Positions 10,107 to 20,371 of a stretch of DNA of 64,000 bases are shown here, piece by piece. Both the position numbers and the translations under genes were made by a program. The notes beneath the pieces were generated by a model that saw nothing but the letters and a program-made list of their open reading frames with translations, ran no database searches and was not told the DNA's origin. How positions within the stretch are numbered: position 1 is the stretch's first letter; each line of letters starts with the position of its first letter. Source of the stretch: Rhodocyclus tenuis (GTDB lineage Bacteria; Pseudomonadota; Gammaproteobacteria; Burkholderiales; Rhodocyclaceae); the NCBI RefSeq assembly GCF_014197755.1, contig NZ_JACIGE010000001.1, positions 248,001 through 312,000 of the forward strand, read 5' to 3'.

Positions 10107-10496
10107 TTAAATGCGGCGCTTCTTGGGCGGCCGGCATCCGTTGTGCGGAATCGGCGTCACGTCGGTGATCGCCGTGATCTTCATGCCGAGAGCGTTCAGT
10201 GCGCGCACTGACGACTCACGGCCCGGGCCCGGGCCCTTGATCCGCACTTCGAGGTTCTTCACACCACACTCCTGAGCGGCCTTGCCGGCAGCTTCAGCAG
10301 CAACCTGCGCGGCAAAGGGCGTGCTCTTGCGCGAACCCTTGAAGCCGGCGCCACCCGAAGTCGCCCATGAAAGCGCGTTGCCCTGGCGGTCGGTGATGGT
10401 GATGATCGTGTTGTTGAACGACGCATGAATGTGGGCAATGCCCTCAGCGATGTTCTTTTTGACTTTCTTGCGGACTTTCGTCGCGGTCTTGGCCAT
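10107..10496 (-). CDS. rpsK: 30S ribosomal protein S11
   Basis: 129 residues with a Lys-rich N-terminus and the conserved [18 protein letters not shown] and [14 protein letters not shown] stretches. S11 forms part of the 30S platform near the E-site mRNA. It lies 12 nt downstream of rpsM in the alpha operon. Confidence 0.97.
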   Translation of the reverse strand: MAKTATKVRKKVKKNIAEGIAHIHASFNNTIITITDRQGNALSWATSGGAGFKGSRKSTPFAAQVAAEAAGKAAQECGVKNLEVRIKGPGPGRESSVRALNALGMKITAITDVTPIPHNGCRPPKKRRI

Positions 10497-10508
10497 GGTT
10501 CGTTCCTC

Positions 10509-10871
10509 TTACTTCTTGCCGGCGATCGGCTTGCGCGGACCCTTGCGGGTACGGGCGTTGGTACGCGTACGCTGGCCGCGCACTGGCAGACCCTTGCGGT
10601 GACGCAGACCACGGTAGCAACCAAGGTCCATCAGACGCTTGATGCTCATCGTCACTTCACGACGCAGGTCGCCCTCGACGGTGAACTTGCCGACGTGGTC
10701 GCGCAAGCGCTCCATTTCGGCGTCCGTCAGGTCCTTCATCTTTGTTGAACGGATAACCCCAGCCGCGTCACAGATTTTCTGTGCGCGCGTACGACCGATC
10801 CCGTAGATCGCGGTCAGCGCGATTTCGGCGTGCTGGTGGTTGGGAATGTTTACCCCTGCAATGCGGGCCAT
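10509..10871 (-). CDS. rpsM: 30S ribosomal protein S13
   Basis: 120 residues. [19 protein letters not shown], the helix-hairpin-helix [12 protein letters not shown] and the basic tail [16 protein letters not shown] are diagnostic. S13 sits in the 30S head and contacts the P-site tRNA and 50S bridges. It is the first gene of the alpha group. The 75-nt spacer to rpmJ carries a possible promoter and an inverted repeat. Confidence 0.97.
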   Translation of the reverse strand: MARIAGVNIPNHQHAEIALTAIYGIGRTRAQKICDAAGVIRSTKMKDLTDAEMERLRDHVGKFTVEGDLRREVTMSIKRLMDLGCYRGLRHRKGLPVRGQRTRTNARTRKGPRKPIAGKK

Positions 10872-10900
10872 CGACTCACCCCAAATTAGCCAAACTTACG

Positions 10901-10941
10901 ATTATATGTTTAACCGCTACCGGCTCGACGAATCGAGCCGG
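10901..10941 (-). promoter_or_regulatory. Possible alpha-operon promoter overlapping a 9-bp inverted repeat
   Basis: On the minus strand a perfect -10 TATAAT (10901-10906) lies 30 nt before rpsM. The -35 region is poor (TCGAGC at 16-nt spacing). It falls inside the perfect inverted repeat CCGGCTCGA (10920-10928)/TCGAGCCGG (10933-10941), which has a 4-nt loop. The repeat could be an RNA hairpin after rpmJ or an operator. Confidence 0.4.
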
Positions 10942-10946
10942 AACGA

Positions 10947-11060
10947 TCAGCCTTGGCGCTGCTTGTGACGCGGATCCGAACAGATCACACGCACAACGCC
11001 GTGGCGCCTAATGATTTTGCAATTGCGGCAGATCCGCTTTACAGATGCCAGCACTTTCAT
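10947..11060 (-). CDS. rpmJ: 50S ribosomal protein L36
   Basis: A 37-residue gene read from ATG 11060 to TGA 10947. The translation begins [19 protein letters not shown] and continues [18 protein letters not shown]. It has the zinc ligands C11, C14, C27 and H32, so this is the zinc-binding (C+) form of L36. The position between infA and rpsM is the standard one in betaproteobacteria. It helps organise 23S rRNA near the base of the L7/L12 stalk. Confidence 0.96.
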   Translation of the reverse strand: MKVLASVKRICRNCKIIRRHGVVRVICSDPRHKQRQG

Positions 11061-11133
11061 GTTCAGCTCCTGGTTGCTCGGCGTCGGGCGCAGCCAGCCG
11101 TCCGCCGAAATACTTCAACTGCGTAGAGATTCG

Positions 11134-11352
11134 TTATTTTGCGCGGAAAACAATCCGCGCACGGGAAAGATCGTAAGGCGTCAGTTGCACCGTGACCTTG
11201 TCACCGGGGAGGATGCGGATATAGTGCATGCGCATCTTGCCGGAGATGAAGCCGAGTACTACGTGGCCATTTTCCAGCTTGACCCGGAAGGTCGCGTTGG
11301 GCAGGTTCTCGATGACCTCGCCCTGCATTTCGATAAGATCTTCCTTGGCCAT
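11134..11352 (-). CDS. infA: Translation initiation factor IF-1
   Basis: 72 residues, exactly the family length, a single S1-like OB-fold ([18 protein letters not shown] at the start, [18 protein letters not shown] near the end). IF-1 occupies the 30S A-site during initiation. It starts 1 nt after the secY stop, so it is very likely translationally coupled to it. Confidence 0.97.
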   Translation of the reverse strand: MAKEDLIEMQGEVIENLPNATFRVKLENGHVVLGFISGKMRMHYIRILPGDKVTVQLTPYDLSRARIVFRAK

Positions 11353-11353
11353 G

Positions 11354-12679
11354 CTATTTCGCTGTAAAGCCGGAGCCCTTGAAATTTGCCTTTTTCAGCA
11401 GACCCTCATACTGATGCGACATCACGTATGCTTGGACCTGCGACATGAAATCCATTGTTACGACAACGATGATCAGCAGCGAGGTACCGCCAAAATAGAA
11501 CGGCACGTTCCACTTGAGAATCAGAAACTCGGGCAGCAGGCAGACGACGGTGATGTACGCCGCGCCGACCAGCGTCAGCCGCATCAGTATCTTGTCGATG
11601 TAGCGCGCGGTCTGCTCACCCGGGCGAATTCCAGGAACGAATGCGCCGCTCTTCTTCAGGTTCTCTGCCGTCTCCTTGGCGTTGAACACCAGCGCCGTGT
11701 AGAAGAAACAGAAAAAGATGATGGCCGTGGCGTACAGCATGACGTAGATCGGTTGCCCCGGGGACAGCGACCCCGCGACGTCCTTCAACCAGTGCATCGA
11801 CTCGCTCGAACCGAACCAGCCGGCGATCGTCGCCGGAAAGAGGATGATCGACGAGGCAAAGATCGGCGGAATCACGCCAGCCATGTTCAGTTTCAGCGGC
11901 AGGTGCGAGCTTTGCCCACCGTAAATCTTGTTACCCACCTGACGCTTCGCGTAGTTGACCAGAATCTTGCGCTGGCCACGCTCGACGAAGACCACGAACG
12001 CCGTCACCACGCCGACCAGCAGGGTTACCACGATCGCCGTCAGCGGGTGCATTGCGCCGGTGCGAACCAGCTCAAGCAGGCCACCGATCGCGTTCGGCAA
12101 GCCGGCGGCAATACCCGCAAAAATGATGATCGAGATGCCGTTACCCAGGCCGCGCTCAGTAATCTGCTCGCCCAGCCACATCAGAAACATGGTCCCGGTG
12201 AGCAGCGTCGTCACCGCGGTCAGGCGGAACATGTAGCCAGGATCAATCACCAGGCCGGGCTGCGACTCCAGTGCAACGGCGATACCGATCGCCTGGAACA
12301 GCGCCAGAAATACCGTACCGTAACGCGTGTACTGAGTGATCTTGCGCCGCCCGCTTTCGCCCTCTTTCTTCAGCGTTTCGAGCGCCGGCACGGCAACGGT
12401 CATCAGTTGCATGATGATCGATGCCGAAATGTACGGCATGATGCCCAGGGCGAAAATCGTAAAGCGCGACAAGGCACCACCCGAGAACATGTTGAACATG
12501 CCCAGGATGCCGCCCTGTTGACGGCTGAACAGCTCGCCGAGGACGTTGGCGTCGATCCCCGGAACGGGGATATGCGCGCCAATGCGATAGACGATCAGCG
12601 CGCCAAGGAGGAACCACAGCCGGCGCTTGAGATCGCCGAACTTGCCCCCCTTGCCGATTGCGCCGGGATTAGTTGCCAA
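11354..12679 (-). CDS. secY: SecY, channel subunit of the Sec translocon
   Basis: 441 residues with about ten hydrophobic helices. [31 protein letters not shown] and the cytoplasmic loop [19 protein letters not shown] are classic SecY regions in outline (quoted in part). It forms the inner-membrane protein channel with SecE, whose gene is at 38552-38905. As in most bacteria it is in the spc operon after rplO (22-nt gap). Confidence 0.97.
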   Translation of the reverse strand: MATNPGAIGKGGKFGDLKRRLWFLLGALIVYRIGAHIPVPGIDANVLGELFSRQQGGILGMFNMFSGGALSRFTIFALGIMPYISASIIMQLMTVAVPALETLKKEGESGRRKITQYTRYGTVFLALFQAIGIAVALESQPGLVIDPGYMFRLTAVTTLLTGTMFLMWLGEQITERGLGNGISIIIFAGIAAGLPNAIGGLLELVRTGAMHPLTAIVVTLLVGVVTAFVVFVERGQRKILVNYAKRQVGNKIYGGQSSHLPLKLNMAGVIPPIFASSIILFPATIAGWFGSSESMHWLKDVAGSLSPGQPIYVMLYATAIIFFCFFYTALVFNAKETAENLKKSGAFVPGIRPGEQTARYIDKILMRLTLVGAAYITVVCLLPEFLILKWNVPFYFGGTSLLIIVVVTMDFMSQVQAYVMSHQYEGLLKKANFKGSGFTAK

Positions 12680-12701
12680 GAGCCGTCACCCTGTCCGCAA
12701 C

Positions 12702-13136
12702 TTACTCGGAAACCGAGCCGCCGGCAGCCTCGATGGCTGCACGCGCACCACGCGTCGCGCCAACGCCCTTGAGCGTGACCTTGCGCGTGATCTCGCCGGA
12801 GAGAACGACCTTCGCCGACAGCGCGTGCTGCGCCACCAGATTGGCCTGCTTCAGCGTCAGCAAATCGATCTCGTCAATCGGCAGCAGATTGATTTCCGAC
12901 AGACGCACTTCGACGTTGCGCGCGTTGGTCAGCGAGACAAAGCCACGCTTCGGCAAACGACGCTGCAGCGGCATCTGACCGCCTTCGAAACCGACCTTGT
13001 GGAAACCGCCGGCACGCGACTTCTGCCCCTTGTGACCGCGGCCACAGGTCTTGCCCAGGCCGGAGCCGATGCCGCGACCGACGCGGCGGCGGGCCTTCTT
13101 TGAACCTTCGCCAGGCTGAATGGTGTTCAGTTTCAC
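12702..13136 (-). CDS. rplO: 50S ribosomal protein L15
   Basis: 144 residues. The Gly/Arg-rich N-terminus ([20 protein letters not shown]) and [11 protein letters not shown] are the family signature, followed by the globular domain. L15 is a late assembly protein of the 50S subunit. It is separated from rpmD by one base. Confidence 0.97.
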   Translation of the reverse strand: MKLNTIQPGEGSKKARRRVGRGIGSGLGKTCGRGHKGQKSRAGGFHKVGFEGGQMPLQRRLPKRGFVSLTNARNVEVRLSEINLLPIDEIDLLTLKQANLVAQHALSAKVVLSGEITRKVTLKGVGATRGARAAIEAAGGSVSE

Positions 13137-13137
13137 G

Positions 13138-13320
13138 TTAACCCTCGCACTTCAGCAGGTACGAAACCTTGTTGATCATGCCGCGGACAGCCGGCGTGTC
13201 CTGCAACTCGGAAGAGCTGTTCAGACGACGCAGACCGAGGCCGCGAACGGTCGCACGGTGCGACTGCTTGGTTCCGATCAGACTCTTGACGAGCGTGACC
13301 TTGATTTTCTTTTCGGACAT
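13138..13320 (-). CDS. rpmD: 50S ribosomal protein L30
   Basis: 60 residues, starting [19 protein letters not shown]. The motif [22 protein letters not shown] is the bacterial L30 core. It lies in the spc operon, 3 nt after rpsE and 1 nt before rplO. Confidence 0.96.
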   Translation of the reverse strand: MSEKKIKVTLVKSLIGTKQSHRATVRGLGLRRLNSSSELQDTPAVRGMINKVSYLLKCEG

Positions 13321-13323
13321 GAT

Positions 13324-13848
13324 TTACCCCGCGATTTCCGCGACCGTCTTGCCGCGCTTGGCAGCAATTTCCGCCGGCGTGCTCATGGCTTGCAGGCCAT
13401 TGAGCGTTGCACGAACGATGTTGTACGGGTTGGTCGACCCATGCGCCTTGGCCACGACGTTGGTCATGCCCATGACGTCAAAGACCGCACGCATGGCGCC
13501 GCCAGCAATGACGCCGGTACCGTCCGGCGCCGGCTGGATCATCACCGTCGAAGCGCCGTGGCGGCCGATCACCGTATGATGCAGCGTTCCGTGCTTGAGG
13601 CTGACCTTGACCATCTTGCGGCGCGCTTCTTCCATCGCCTTTTGCACGGCGACCGGCACTTCACGCGACTTGCCCTTGCCCATGCCGACGCCACCATCGC
13701 CGTCGCCAACGACGGTCAGCGCTGCGAACCCGAGGATACGACCACCCTTGACAACCTTCGTCACGCGGTTGATCGATACCATCTTCTCGCGCATGCCGTC
13801 ATCGCGCTCTTCGGACTGCTGGGGTTTCCTGCCTTGCGGTTTAGCCAT
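13324..13848 (-). CDS. rpsE: 30S ribosomal protein S5
   Basis: 174 residues. The N-terminal double-stranded RNA binding part has [20 protein letters not shown] and the C-terminal part has [17 protein letters not shown]5 shapes the mRNA entry channel with S3 and S4 and affects decoding accuracy. The N-terminus carries a short Gln/Lys-rich extension ([17 protein letters not shown]) seen in many betaproteobacteria. Confidence 0.97.
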   Translation of the reverse strand: MAKPQGRKPQQSEERDDGMREKMVSINRVTKVVKGGRILGFAALTVVGDGDGGVGMGKGKSREVPVAVQKAMEEARRKMVKVSLKHGTLHHTVIGRHGASTVMIQPAPDGTGVIAGGAMRAVFDVMGMTNVVAKAHGSTNPYNIVRATLNGLQAMSTPAEIAAKRGKTVAEIAG

Positions 13849-13877
13849 TGTTTACTCCAATCCTTGTCCGGGGCCGA

Positions 13878-14234
13878 TCAGAACTTCAGGCCGGCTTCAC
13901 GCGCGGCTTCCGCCAGCGCCTTGACTCGCCCGTGGTACTGGAATCCGCTGCGATCGAACGCGACTTGTGCAATTCCTGCCTTCAGCGCGCGCTCGGCGAC
14001 GAGCTTGCCGATCAGCGCAGCTGCGGCGACGTTACCGCCGTTAGCGAGATCCTTGCGGACTTCGGGCTCGAGCGACGAGGCGGCGACCAAGGTCGTCGCA
14101 CCACACGCCGAGATGACTTGCGCGTAGATGTGGCTATTGGTGCGATGCACCGACAAGCGCACGGTCTTGAGTTCGGCGATCTTGGCCCGGGTTTTACGGG
14201 CTCTGCGCAGCCTTGCCTGGTTCTTGTTAATCAT
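13878..14234 (-). CDS. rplR: 50S ribosomal protein L18
   Basis: 118 residues from ATG 14234 ([19 protein letters not shown]). The frame is open 38 codons upstream, but that stretch overlaps rplF and has no family match. [24 protein letters not shown] is the conserved C-terminus in outline. L18 binds 5S rRNA with L5. It lies 29 nt before rpsE and 10 nt after rplF. Confidence 0.97.
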   Translation of the reverse strand: MINKNQARLRRARKTRAKIAELKTVRLSVHRTNSHIYAQVISACGATTLVAASSLEPEVRKDLANGGNVAAAALIGKLVAERALKAGIAQVAFDRSGFQYHGRVKALAEAAREAGLKF

Positions 14235-14244
14235 TTGGCCACCC

Positions 14245-14778
14245 TTACTTCTTCTTCGTTTCCTTGAGGACGATGACTTCGTCGGAATAACGAACGCCCT
14301 TACCCTTGTACGGCTCCGGCTTGCGATAAGCGCGAATCTCTGCGGCAACCTGACCGACGAGCTGCTTGTCGACGCCCTTGATCAGAATTTCCGTTTGCGT
14401 CGGCGTCTCGACCTTGATGCCAGCCGGCATCTTGTGCGCGACCGGATGCGAGAAACCGAGCGTCAGATTCAGCGTATCGCCCTGCGCCTGCGCCCGATAA
14501 CCGACACCTACCAGGTTCAGCTTGCGCTGAAAACCGGTACTGACACCGTTAACCATGTTGGCGACGATGGCGCGAACAGTGCCCGACAACGCGTTGGCGT
14601 TGGCAGCACCATCAACCGGATGGCAGAGCAGACGATCACCGTCCTGCTCGACGCGAACCGCCGAATTGGCAGCAAACGACAGCGAGCCGAGCGGCCCGGT
14701 TACGGCAATCGCTTCCGGCGAAATTGCAACCTTGACGCCTTGCGGCAGCGCGATGGGATTCTTAGCTACACGGGACAT
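14245..14778 (-). CDS. rplF: 50S ribosomal protein L6
   Basis: 177 residues, with the duplicated L6 fold. [15 protein letters not shown] at the start and the C-terminal [16 protein letters not shown] are diagnostic. L6 lies near the factor-binding site of the 50S subunit. Spacing to rpsH is 9 nt. Confidence 0.97.
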   Translation of the reverse strand: MSRVAKNPIALPQGVKVAISPEAIAVTGPLGSLSFAANSAVRVEQDGDRLLCHPVDGAANANALSGTVRAIVANMVNGVSTGFQRKLNLVGVGYRAQAQGDTLNLTLGFSHPVAHKMPAGIKVETPTQTEILIKGVDKQLVGQVAAEIRAYRKPEPYKGKGVRYSDEVIVLKETKKK

Positions 14779-14787
14779 GGTTACCTC

Positions 14788-15183
14788 TTACGCCACGATG
14801 CAGAGCACTTCGCCGCCAACGTGGCTGGCGCGGGCTTTGCGGTCGGTCATCACGCCCTGCGGCGTCGACACAATGGCGACTCCGAGACCGTTCATCACAC
14901 GCGGAATATCTCCAGCACCCCGGTAGATGCGCAGGCCCGGCTTCGAGACGCGCTCAATGCGCTCGATGACCGGACGGCCGGCGTAGTACTTGAGGCCAAT
15001 TTCCAGCTGCGGCTTGCCGTCGTTTTCGCGCACGGCGAAATCGTCGACGTAGCCCTCGTCCTTCAACACCTTTGCAATCGCAACCTTCAGCTTCGATGAA
15101 GGCATCGCGACGGAGGCTTTTTCGGCCATCTGCGCGTTGCGGATGCGGGTCAGCATGTCGCTGATCGGATCGCTCATACTCAT
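14788..15183 (-). CDS. rpsH: 30S ribosomal protein S8
   Basis: 131 residues starting [18 protein letters not shown], matching the usual MSMxDPI beginning, so the first ATG is preferred over the second two codons later. The C-terminal [20 protein letters not shown] is conserved. S8 is a primary 16S binder and in E. coli the translational repressor of the spc operon. Confidence 0.97.
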   Translation of the reverse strand: MSMSDPISDMLTRIRNAQMAEKASVAMPSSKLKVAIAKVLKDEGYVDDFAVRENDGKPQLEIGLKYYAGRPVIERIERVSKPGLRIYRGAGDIPRVMNGLGVAIVSTPQGVMTDRKARASHVGGEVLCIVA

Positions 15184-15198
15184 GTCGTTATCTCCTGC

Positions 15199-15504
15199 TT
15201 ACCAGCTGGCCTTGGTCACGCCGGGCACTTCGCCACGCATGATGATTTCGCGCAGCTTGTTGCGACCCAGACCGAACTTGCGATAGACACCGCGCGGACG
15301 ACCCGTCATCTGACAACGATTGCGCAGACGAACAGGGCTCGAATCACGCGGCAACGCCTGCAGTTCGAGACGAGCGGCAAAGCGCTCTTCCTCGGAACGA
15401 CTCTGGTCGTTGATTTGCGCGGTCAGCTCTGCACGCTTCTTGGCATACTTTTCGACCATCTTGCGACGCTTCGCGTCGCGGTTGATCAGTGCAAGTTTCG
15501 CCAT
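15199..15504 (-). CDS. rpsN: 30S ribosomal protein S14 (zinc-free form)
   Basis: 101 residues from ATG 15504 ([16 protein letters not shown]). The 28-codon upstream extension runs into rplE and is rejected. The length and the [19 protein letters not shown] region, with a single Cys, show the long C-minus form that does not bind zinc. It lies 7 nt after rplE. Confidence 0.97.
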   Translation of the reverse strand: MAKLALINRDAKRRKMVEKYAKKRAELTAQINDQSRSEEERFAARLELQALPRDSSPVRLRNRCQMTGRPRGVYRKFGLGRNKLREIIMRGEVPGVTKASW

Positions 15505-15511
15505 GTTCGCC

Positions 15512-16051
15512 TCAATTCTTGAACGGAAATTTGAATGCGCCGAGAAGAGCCTTCGCTTCTTCGTCGGTCTTCGCAGTCGTCGTGACACTGATATTCATGC
15601 CACGCAACGCGTCGATCTTGTCGTACTCGATTTCCGGGAAAATGATCTGTTCCTTGACGCCCATGTTGTAGTTGCCACGGCCGTCGAACCCCTTGCCCGA
15701 GATACCGCGGAAGTCGCGCACACGCGGCAGGGCGATAGTCACCAGGCGATCAAGGAATTCGTACATGCGCGGACCGCGCAACGTGACCATGCAACCGATC
15801 GGGTAACCGTCACGAATCTTGAAGCCGGCAATCGACTTGCGCGACTTGGTCACGACGGGCTTCTGGCCGGCAATCTTGGCCATGTCACCAACGGCGTGCT
15901 CAAGCACCTTCTTGTCGGCAACCGCTTCACCGACACCCATGTTCAGGGTGATCTTGGTGATGCGCGGCACTTCCATGTTCGACTTGTAGCCAAACTGCTT
16001 GGTCAGCTCGGGAGCGACCGTGGTTTTGTAGTAATCCTGCAAACGCGCCAT
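15512..16051 (-). CDS. rplE: 50S ribosomal protein L5
   Basis: 179 residues, full length. [20 protein letters not shown], the [15 protein letters not shown] loop and [16 protein letters not shown] are conserved. L5 contacts 5S rRNA and the P-site tRNA. It lies 6 nt after rplX; in E. coli this junction is the S8 repression site. Confidence 0.97.
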   Translation of the reverse strand: MARLQDYYKTTVAPELTKQFGYKSNMEVPRITKITLNMGVGEAVADKKVLEHAVGDMAKIAGQKPVVTKSRKSIAGFKIRDGYPIGCMVTLRGPRMYEFLDRLVTIALPRVRDFRGISGKGFDGRGNYNMGVKEQIIFPEIEYDKIDALRGMNISVTTTAKTDEEAKALLGAFKFPFKN

Positions 16052-16057
16052 GATCGC

Positions 16058-16375
16058 TTAAGCCCCCACCACTTCGCCGGTCGACTTGAAGAAACGCACT
16101 TTCGCGCCGTCTTCAAGCTGCTTGATGCCGACGCGATCGGCCTTGCCGGTCGCCGGGTTATACAGTGCGACGTTGGAAATATGGATCGGCATGTCCTTGT
16201 CGGCAAAACCGCCGACGACACCCTTCACCGGATTCGGCTTGACATGCTTCTTGGCGCGATTGACGCCTTCGACAACAACGCGATCTTCAAGCGCGCAGGA
16301 CAGCACGGTACCGCGCTTGCCCTTGTCTTTGCCGGCAATGACGATGATCTCGTCACCCTTGCGAATCTTGTTCAT
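16058..16375 (-). CDS. rplX: 50S ribosomal protein L24
   Basis: 105 residues with an N-terminal KOW motif ([17 protein letters not shown]) and the [11 protein letters not shown] stretch. It is an assembly initiator of the 50S subunit, near the tunnel exit. It lies 9 nt after rplN in the spc operon. Confidence 0.97.
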   Translation of the reverse strand: MNKIRKGDEIIVIAGKDKGKRGTVLSCALEDRVVVEGVNRAKKHVKPNPVKGVVGGFADKDMPIHISNVALYNPATGKADRVGIKQLEDGAKVRFFKSTGEVVGA

Positions 16376-16384
16376 GGCGGCTCC

Positions 16385-16753
16385 TTACAGAACTTCGGGC
16401 GCCAGCGACACGATCTTCATGAAGCGCTCGGTACGCAGTTCGCGCGTCACCGGGCCAAAGATACGCGTGCCGATAGGCTCCATCTTGTTATTGAGGAGCA
16501 CCGCCGCATTGTTGTCGAACTTGACCAGGGAACCATCCGAGCGACGCACGCCCTTGGCCGTACGTACGACCACTGCGCTGTAGACATCGCCTTTTTTGAC
16601 ACGGGCGCGCGGCGCCGCATCCCTGATGCTAACCTTGATGACGTCGCCAATGCTGGCATAACGCCGCTTGGAGCCACCGAGCACCTTGATACACATGACT
16701 GAGCGCGCGCCGGTGTTATCGGCCACGTCCAGTACTGTCTGCATCTGAATCAT
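16385..16753 (-). CDS. rplN: 50S ribosomal protein L14
   Basis: 122 residues, the exact family length. [20 protein letters not shown] and [13 protein letters not shown] are diagnostic. It is the first gene of the spc operon and is preceded by a 128-nt spacer with a strong promoter and a hairpin. L14 contributes to intersubunit bridges. Confidence 0.97.
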   Translation of the reverse strand: MIQMQTVLDVADNTGARSVMCIKVLGGSKRRYASIGDVIKVSIRDAAPRARVKKGDVYSAVVVRTAKGVRRSDGSLVKFDNNAAVLLNNKMEPIGTRIFGPVTRELRTERFMKIVSLAPEVL

Positions 16754-16813
16754 TTTTTAACTCCAACTTATCCCGCCGATTCGCGGTCAGTCTTGGAACC
16801 CGTGCGGGAGAAC

Positions 16814-16836
16814 CGCTCGGCCAGAAGGGCCGAGCG
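16814..16836 (-). other. 9-bp hairpin in the spc operon leader
   Basis: CGCTCGGCC (16814-16822) and GGCCGAGCG (16828-16836) form a perfect stem with a 5-nt loop. It lies downstream of the spc promoter on the minus strand and has no U-tract, so it is not a simple terminator. It may stabilise or regulate the leader RNA. Confidence 0.6.
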
Positions 16837-16849
16837 ACAAAGAGGCGAG

Positions 16850-16877
16850 ATTATACCCGCCCCGGGAGGAATTGCAA
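16850..16877 (-). promoter_or_regulatory. Promoter of the spc operon
   Basis: On the minus strand: -35 TTGCAA (16872-16877), 16-nt spacer, -10 TATAAT (16850-16855). It is placed between rpsQ, last gene of the S10 operon, and rplN, the same place as the E. coli spc promoter. Predicted transcription start is near 16843, giving a leader of about 90 nt. Confidence 0.75.
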
Positions 16878-16881
16878 AGGG

Positions 16882-17148
16882 CTAAATTGCGGCCGCTTTT
16901 TCCAGCAGGCGCGTGACTGCCCACGCCTTGGTCTTCGAGATCGGGCGGGTTTCTTCGATCTGTACCAGATCGCCAGCCTTGGCCTCGTTGTTTTCGTTGT
17001 GCGCGTGATACTTGCGCGTACGAACGATGATCTTGTCGTACATCGGGTGCTTGACGCGGCGTTCAATGAGCACCGTCACCGTCTTGTCCATTTTGTCGCT
17101 AACCACGCGACCGATCAGCGTCCGCTTGATGGGAGTCGATTCGCTCAT
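16882..17148 (-). CDS. rpsQ: 30S ribosomal protein S17
   Basis: 88 residues; OB-fold with [22 protein letters not shown] and [18 protein letters not shown]. It is a primary 16S rRNA binder. It is the last gene of the S10 operon and overlaps rpmC by 4 nt. Confidence 0.97.
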   Translation of the reverse strand: MSESTPIKRTLIGRVVSDKMDKTVTVLIERRVKHPMYDKIIVRTRKYHAHNENNEAKAGDLVQIEETRPISKTKAWAVTRLLEKAAAI

Positions 17149-17345
17149 TGCTGCACCGCCTTTTCACGGAGAAGAGTGCGCACACGCGCGATATCGCGGC
17201 GCACTTTGAGAAGCTGGCTGGTATTGGAAATCTGCTGCGTCGCAACCTGGACGCGCAGACCGAACTGCGCCTTCAGCAGATCAAGCAATTCCTTGTTCAG
17301 CTCGTCCACGCTCTTCGTTCTGAGTTCACTGGCTTTCATGTTCAT
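17145..17345 (-). CDS. rpmC: 50S ribosomal protein L29
   Basis: 66 residues, helical hairpin protein starting [21 protein letters not shown]29 sits at the tunnel exit near the SRP and trigger factor docking site. It overlaps rplP by 4 nt upstream and rpsQ by 4 nt downstream, suggesting coupled translation. Confidence 0.96.
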   Translation of the reverse strand: MNMKASELRTKSVDELNKELLDLLKAQFGLRVQVATQQISNTSQLLKVRRDIARVRTLLREKAVQQ

Positions 17346-17755
17346 CCCACCATTCGCGTGACGAAAGTCGTCGCCAGCGGCAGTTTCGCCGCGGCCAGCG
17401 CGAACGCTTCACGCGCCAGCGCCTCATCGACACCATCCATCTCGTACAGCACCTTGCCCGGCTGAATCTCGGCCACGTAATACTCCGGATTCCCCTTGCC
17501 GTTACCCATCCGCACTTCGGCAGGCTTCTTGGAAATCGGCTTGTCCGGGAAAATGCGGATCCAGATACGGCCACCGCGCTTGATGTGGCGCGTCATCGCG
17601 CGACGCGCAGCTTCGATCTGGCGCGCCGTCAGACGGCCGCGTGCGGTTGCCTTGAGGCCAAATTCGCCGAAGCTGACCTTGGCACCACGTGTCGCCAAGC
17701 CGGTGTTGCGGCCCTTCTGCTCCTTGCGATACTTCCTTCTAGCTGGCTGCAGCAT
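17342..17755 (-). CDS. rplP: 50S ribosomal protein L16
   Basis: 137 residues starting [19 protein letters not shown]. The conserved [23 protein letters not shown] region (quoted in outline) is present. L16 lies near the A-site and peptidyl transferase centre. Its start overlaps the last 17 nt of rpsC, an unusually long overlap in this cluster. Confidence 0.97.
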   Translation of the reverse strand: MLQPARRKYRKEQKGRNTGLATRGAKVSFGEFGLKATARGRLTARQIEAARRAMTRHIKRGGRIWIRIFPDKPISKKPAEVRMGNGKGNPEYYVAEIQPGKVLYEMDGVDEALAREAFALAAAKLPLATTFVTRMVG

Positions 17756-18602
17756 CTTTGCTTCCTGCCTTTCTTACACGTTTTGCCGGCGCCTTGGCAT
17801 CGCCTTCGGCGCTCTCGGTCTTGACCGGTTCGGGAGCCGCATCACTACGGGCCTTCACCACGCGGCCACGCGGGCGGTCGGCGGCTTCGCCGTCACGTCC
17901 GGCGGGACGCACACCACGGCGTGCCTTGCGCGCTGCTTCATCGGCTTCAGCCGCAACAGCCGGCGCGTCGGCACGGTTGAGCAGCTCGCCCTTGAACACC
18001 CACACCTTGATGCCGATGATGCCGTAGGTCGTTTCAGCTTCCGAGGTTGCGTAGTCGATGTCGGCACGCAGCGTGTGCAGCGGCACACGGCCTTCGCGAT
18101 ACCACTCGCGACGGGCGATTTCAGCGCCGTTCAGACGGCCCGAGCTCATCACCTTGATGCCTTGAGCACCGAGACGCATCGCGTTCTGCATTGCACGCTT
18201 CATGGCACGACGGAACATGATCCGCTTCTCGAGCTGTTGCGCGATCGAATCGGCAATCAGCTGCGAGTCGAGTTCCGGCTTGCGGATCTCCTCGATCGAA
18301 ACATGAACGGGTACGCCGAGAATGCGTTGCAGGTCGACGCGAAGCTGATCAATGTCTTCGCCCTTCTTGCCGATGACGACGCCGGGGCGTGCCGAGAACA
18401 CCGTCACACGCGCATTCTTCGCCGGGCGCTCGATGAGGACGCGACCGACGGAGGCATGCTTGAGCTTCTTCTTCAGGTATTCGCGGACCTTGATGTCTTC
18501 GTTGAGCATGCCCGCGAAGTTCTTGCTATTCGCGTACCAGCGCGACGACCAGTCACGGCTGACAGCCAGGCGAAAGCCGGTCGGATGAATCTTCTGTCCC
18601 AT
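17739..18602 (-). CDS. rpsC: 30S ribosomal protein S3 with C-terminal extension
   Basis: 287 residues, against about 233 in E. coli. The core is normal: [20 protein letters not shown] at the N-terminus, KH domain with [14 protein letters not shown], then [13 protein letters not shown]. After about residue 215 there is an Ala/Arg/Lys/Glu-rich, probably disordered tail of some 70 residues. S3 forms the mRNA entry site with S4 and S5. The end overlaps rplP by 17 nt. Confidence 0.97.
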   Translation of the reverse strand: MGQKIHPTGFRLAVSRDWSSRWYANSKNFAGMLNEDIKVREYLKKKLKHASVGRVLIERPAKNARVTVFSARPGVVIGKKGEDIDQLRVDLQRILGVPVHVSIEEIRKPELDSQLIADSIAQQLEKRIMFRRAMKRAMQNAMRLGAQGIKVMSSGRLNGAEIARREWYREGRVPLHTLRADIDYATSEAETTYGIIGIKVWVFKGELLNRADAPAVAAEADEAARKARRGVRPAGRDGEAADRPRGRVVKARSDAAPEPVKTESAEGDAKAPAKRVRKAGSKDAAAS

Positions 18603-18611
18603 TTCTTGTCC

Positions 18612-18947
18612 TCAGTTCCCGACGGTCAGGTAAATATGGCAGGTCGGCTTGACGATACGGTTGCCACGACCCTTCGCACGGGCGGAGAAGCGCTTGAGCA
18701 CTGCACCCTTTTCGACGTAGATCGTCTTGACCTTGAGCTCATCGATGTCGGCGCCGTCGTTGTGTTCGGCATTGGCAATCGCCGACTCCAGCACTTTCTT
18801 GATGATCCCGGCGCCCTTCTTCGGGCTGAAGGCCAGAAGATTCAGCGCCTTGTCGACCGCCAGACCACGGATCTGGTCAGCAACGAGACGACCCTTCTGG
18901 TCCGACAGGCGGACACCGCGCAGCACTGCACGAGTTTCGATAGTCAT
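18612..18947 (-). CDS. rplV: 50S ribosomal protein L22
   Basis: 111 residues starting [39 protein letters not shown] covers the beta-hairpin region that lines the exit tunnel. It lies 9 nt before rpsC and 4 nt after rpsS. Confidence 0.97.
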   Translation of the reverse strand: MTIETRAVLRGVRLSDQKGRLVADQIRGLAVDKALNLLAFSPKKGAGIIKKVLESAIANAEHNDGADIDELKVKTIYVEKGAVLKRFSARAKGRGNRIVKPTCHIYLTVGN

Positions 18948-18951
18948 GCTC

Positions 18952-19227
18952 TTACCTCTTTGCCTTCTTGCCGGCGGTGTGTCCCTTGAAGGTGCGCGTC
19001 AGGGAAAACTCGCCAAGCTTGTGGCCAACCATGTTCTCGGTGACGTACACCGGAATGTGTTGCTTGCCATTGTGTACCGCGATGGTCAGGCCGACAAAAT
19101 CCGGCAGCACCGTCGAACGACGCGACCAGGTCTTGATCGGACGCTTGTCCTTCGTCACGCGAACAGCGTCGACTTTCTTTATCAGGTGGGCGTCGACAAA
19201 CGGGCCCTTTTTAACGGAACGTGCCAT
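18952..19227 (-). CDS. rpsS: 30S ribosomal protein S19
   Basis: 91 residues starting [18 protein letters not shown], with the conserved [13 protein letters not shown] and [16 protein letters not shown] segments. It forms a complex with S13 in the 30S head. Gaps are 13 nt to rplB and 4 nt to rplV. Confidence 0.97.
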   Translation of the reverse strand: MARSVKKGPFVDAHLIKKVDAVRVTKDKRPIKTWSRRSTVLPDFVGLTIAVHNGKQHIPVYVTENMVGHKLGEFSLTRTFKGHTAGKKAKR

Positions 19228-19240
19228 GGTTCTCTATCCC

Positions 19241-20068
19241 TTAGCGTTTGTGACGGCGCTGCACGATCATCGAAGTCGTGCGCTTGTTGCGGCGAGTACG
19301 ATAGCCCTTGGTCTTGGTGCCCCACGGGCTGACCGGGTGCATACCAGCCGCGGTACGGCCTTCGCCACCACCGTGCGGGTGATCAACCGGGTTCATGGCA
19401 ACGCCACGCACCGTCGGGCGGATACCGCGCCAACGGTTGGCGCCGGCCTTGCCGATCGAACGCAGGCTGTGTTCCTCGTTACCGACTTCGCCGATCGTCG
19501 CGCGGCACTCGACGTGCACACGGCGAATTTCGCCCGAGCGCAGACGCAGCTGGGCATAAACGCCTTCACGCGCGAGCAATTGCACCGAGGCACCTGCCGA
19601 CCGCGCCAACTGCGCGCCCTTGCCCGGCACCATTTCGATGCAGTGAATCGTCGTACCGACCGGAATGTTACGGATCGGCAGCGTATTACCCGCCTTGATC
19701 GGCGCCTCGGAACCGCTGACGATCTGCTGACCGACAACCATGCCCTTGGCTGCGATGATGTAGCGACGCTCACCATCGGCATAGAGAACCAGCGCGATAT
19801 TGGCGCTACGGTTCGGATCGTACTCAAGACGCTCGACCGTCGCGACGATGCCATCCTTGTTGCGGCGGAAATCGACTACGCGATAGTGCTGCTTGTGGCC
19901 ACCACCCTGGTGACGCGTCGTGATACGACCATTGTTGTTGCGGCCGGCCTTCTTCGACTGCGGCTCGACCAGAGCGGCGAAGGGCTTGCCCTTGTGCAGG
20001 TCGGGATTAACGACCTTGACGACGGCACGACGGCCCGGCGACGTGGGTTTGACTTTGACGAGAGCCAT
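19241..20068 (-). CDS. rplB: 50S ribosomal protein L2
   Basis: 275 residues. The OB and SH3-like RNA-binding domains are followed by the C-terminal region with [14 protein letters not shown], which holds the conserved His near the peptidyl transferase centre. It abuts rplW with no spacer. Confidence 0.98.
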   Translation of the reverse strand: MALVKVKPTSPGRRAVVKVVNPDLHKGKPFAALVEPQSKKAGRNNNGRITTRHQGGGHKQHYRVVDFRRNKDGIVATVERLEYDPNRSANIALVLYADGERRYIIAAKGMVVGQQIVSGSEAPIKAGNTLPIRNIPVGTTIHCIEMVPGKGAQLARSAGASVQLLAREGVYAQLRLRSGEIRRVHVECRATIGEVGNEEHSLRSIGKAGANRWRGIRPTVRGVAMNPVDHPHGGGEGRTAAGMHPVSPWGTKTKGYRTRRNKRTTSMIVQRRHKR

Positions 20069-20371
20069 TTACGCTGCCCCCCCTTCGACGAAGTTGATTT
20101 CCTGGCCCGGCTTGAGGCAGACGAAAGCCTTCTTCCAGCCCTTGCGGCGGCCGTTGAAACGACCGAAGCGCTTCTGCTTGCCCTTGACGTTGGCGATCTG
20201 CACCGACTCGACCTGCACCTTGAAGAGCAGCTCGACAGCGGCCTTGACTTCCGGCTTGGTCGCATCGGTTGCGACGCGGAAGATCACCTGCTCGTTCTTC
20301 TCGGCGACCCAAGTGGCCTTCTCCGAGATCTGGGGAGCGAGCAACACCTGCAAAAGACGTTCTTGGTTCAT
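20069..20371 (-). CDS. rplW: 50S ribosomal protein L23
   Basis: 100 residues starting [20 protein letters not shown], with [15 protein letters not shown] near the end. It sits at the tunnel exit and is the trigger factor docking protein. It overlaps rplD by 4 nt. Confidence 0.97.
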   Translation of the reverse strand: MNQERLLQVLLAPQISEKATWVAEKNEQVIFRVATDATKPEVKAAVELLFKVQVESVQIANVKGKQKRFGRFNGRRKGWKKAFVCLKPGQEINFVEGGAA

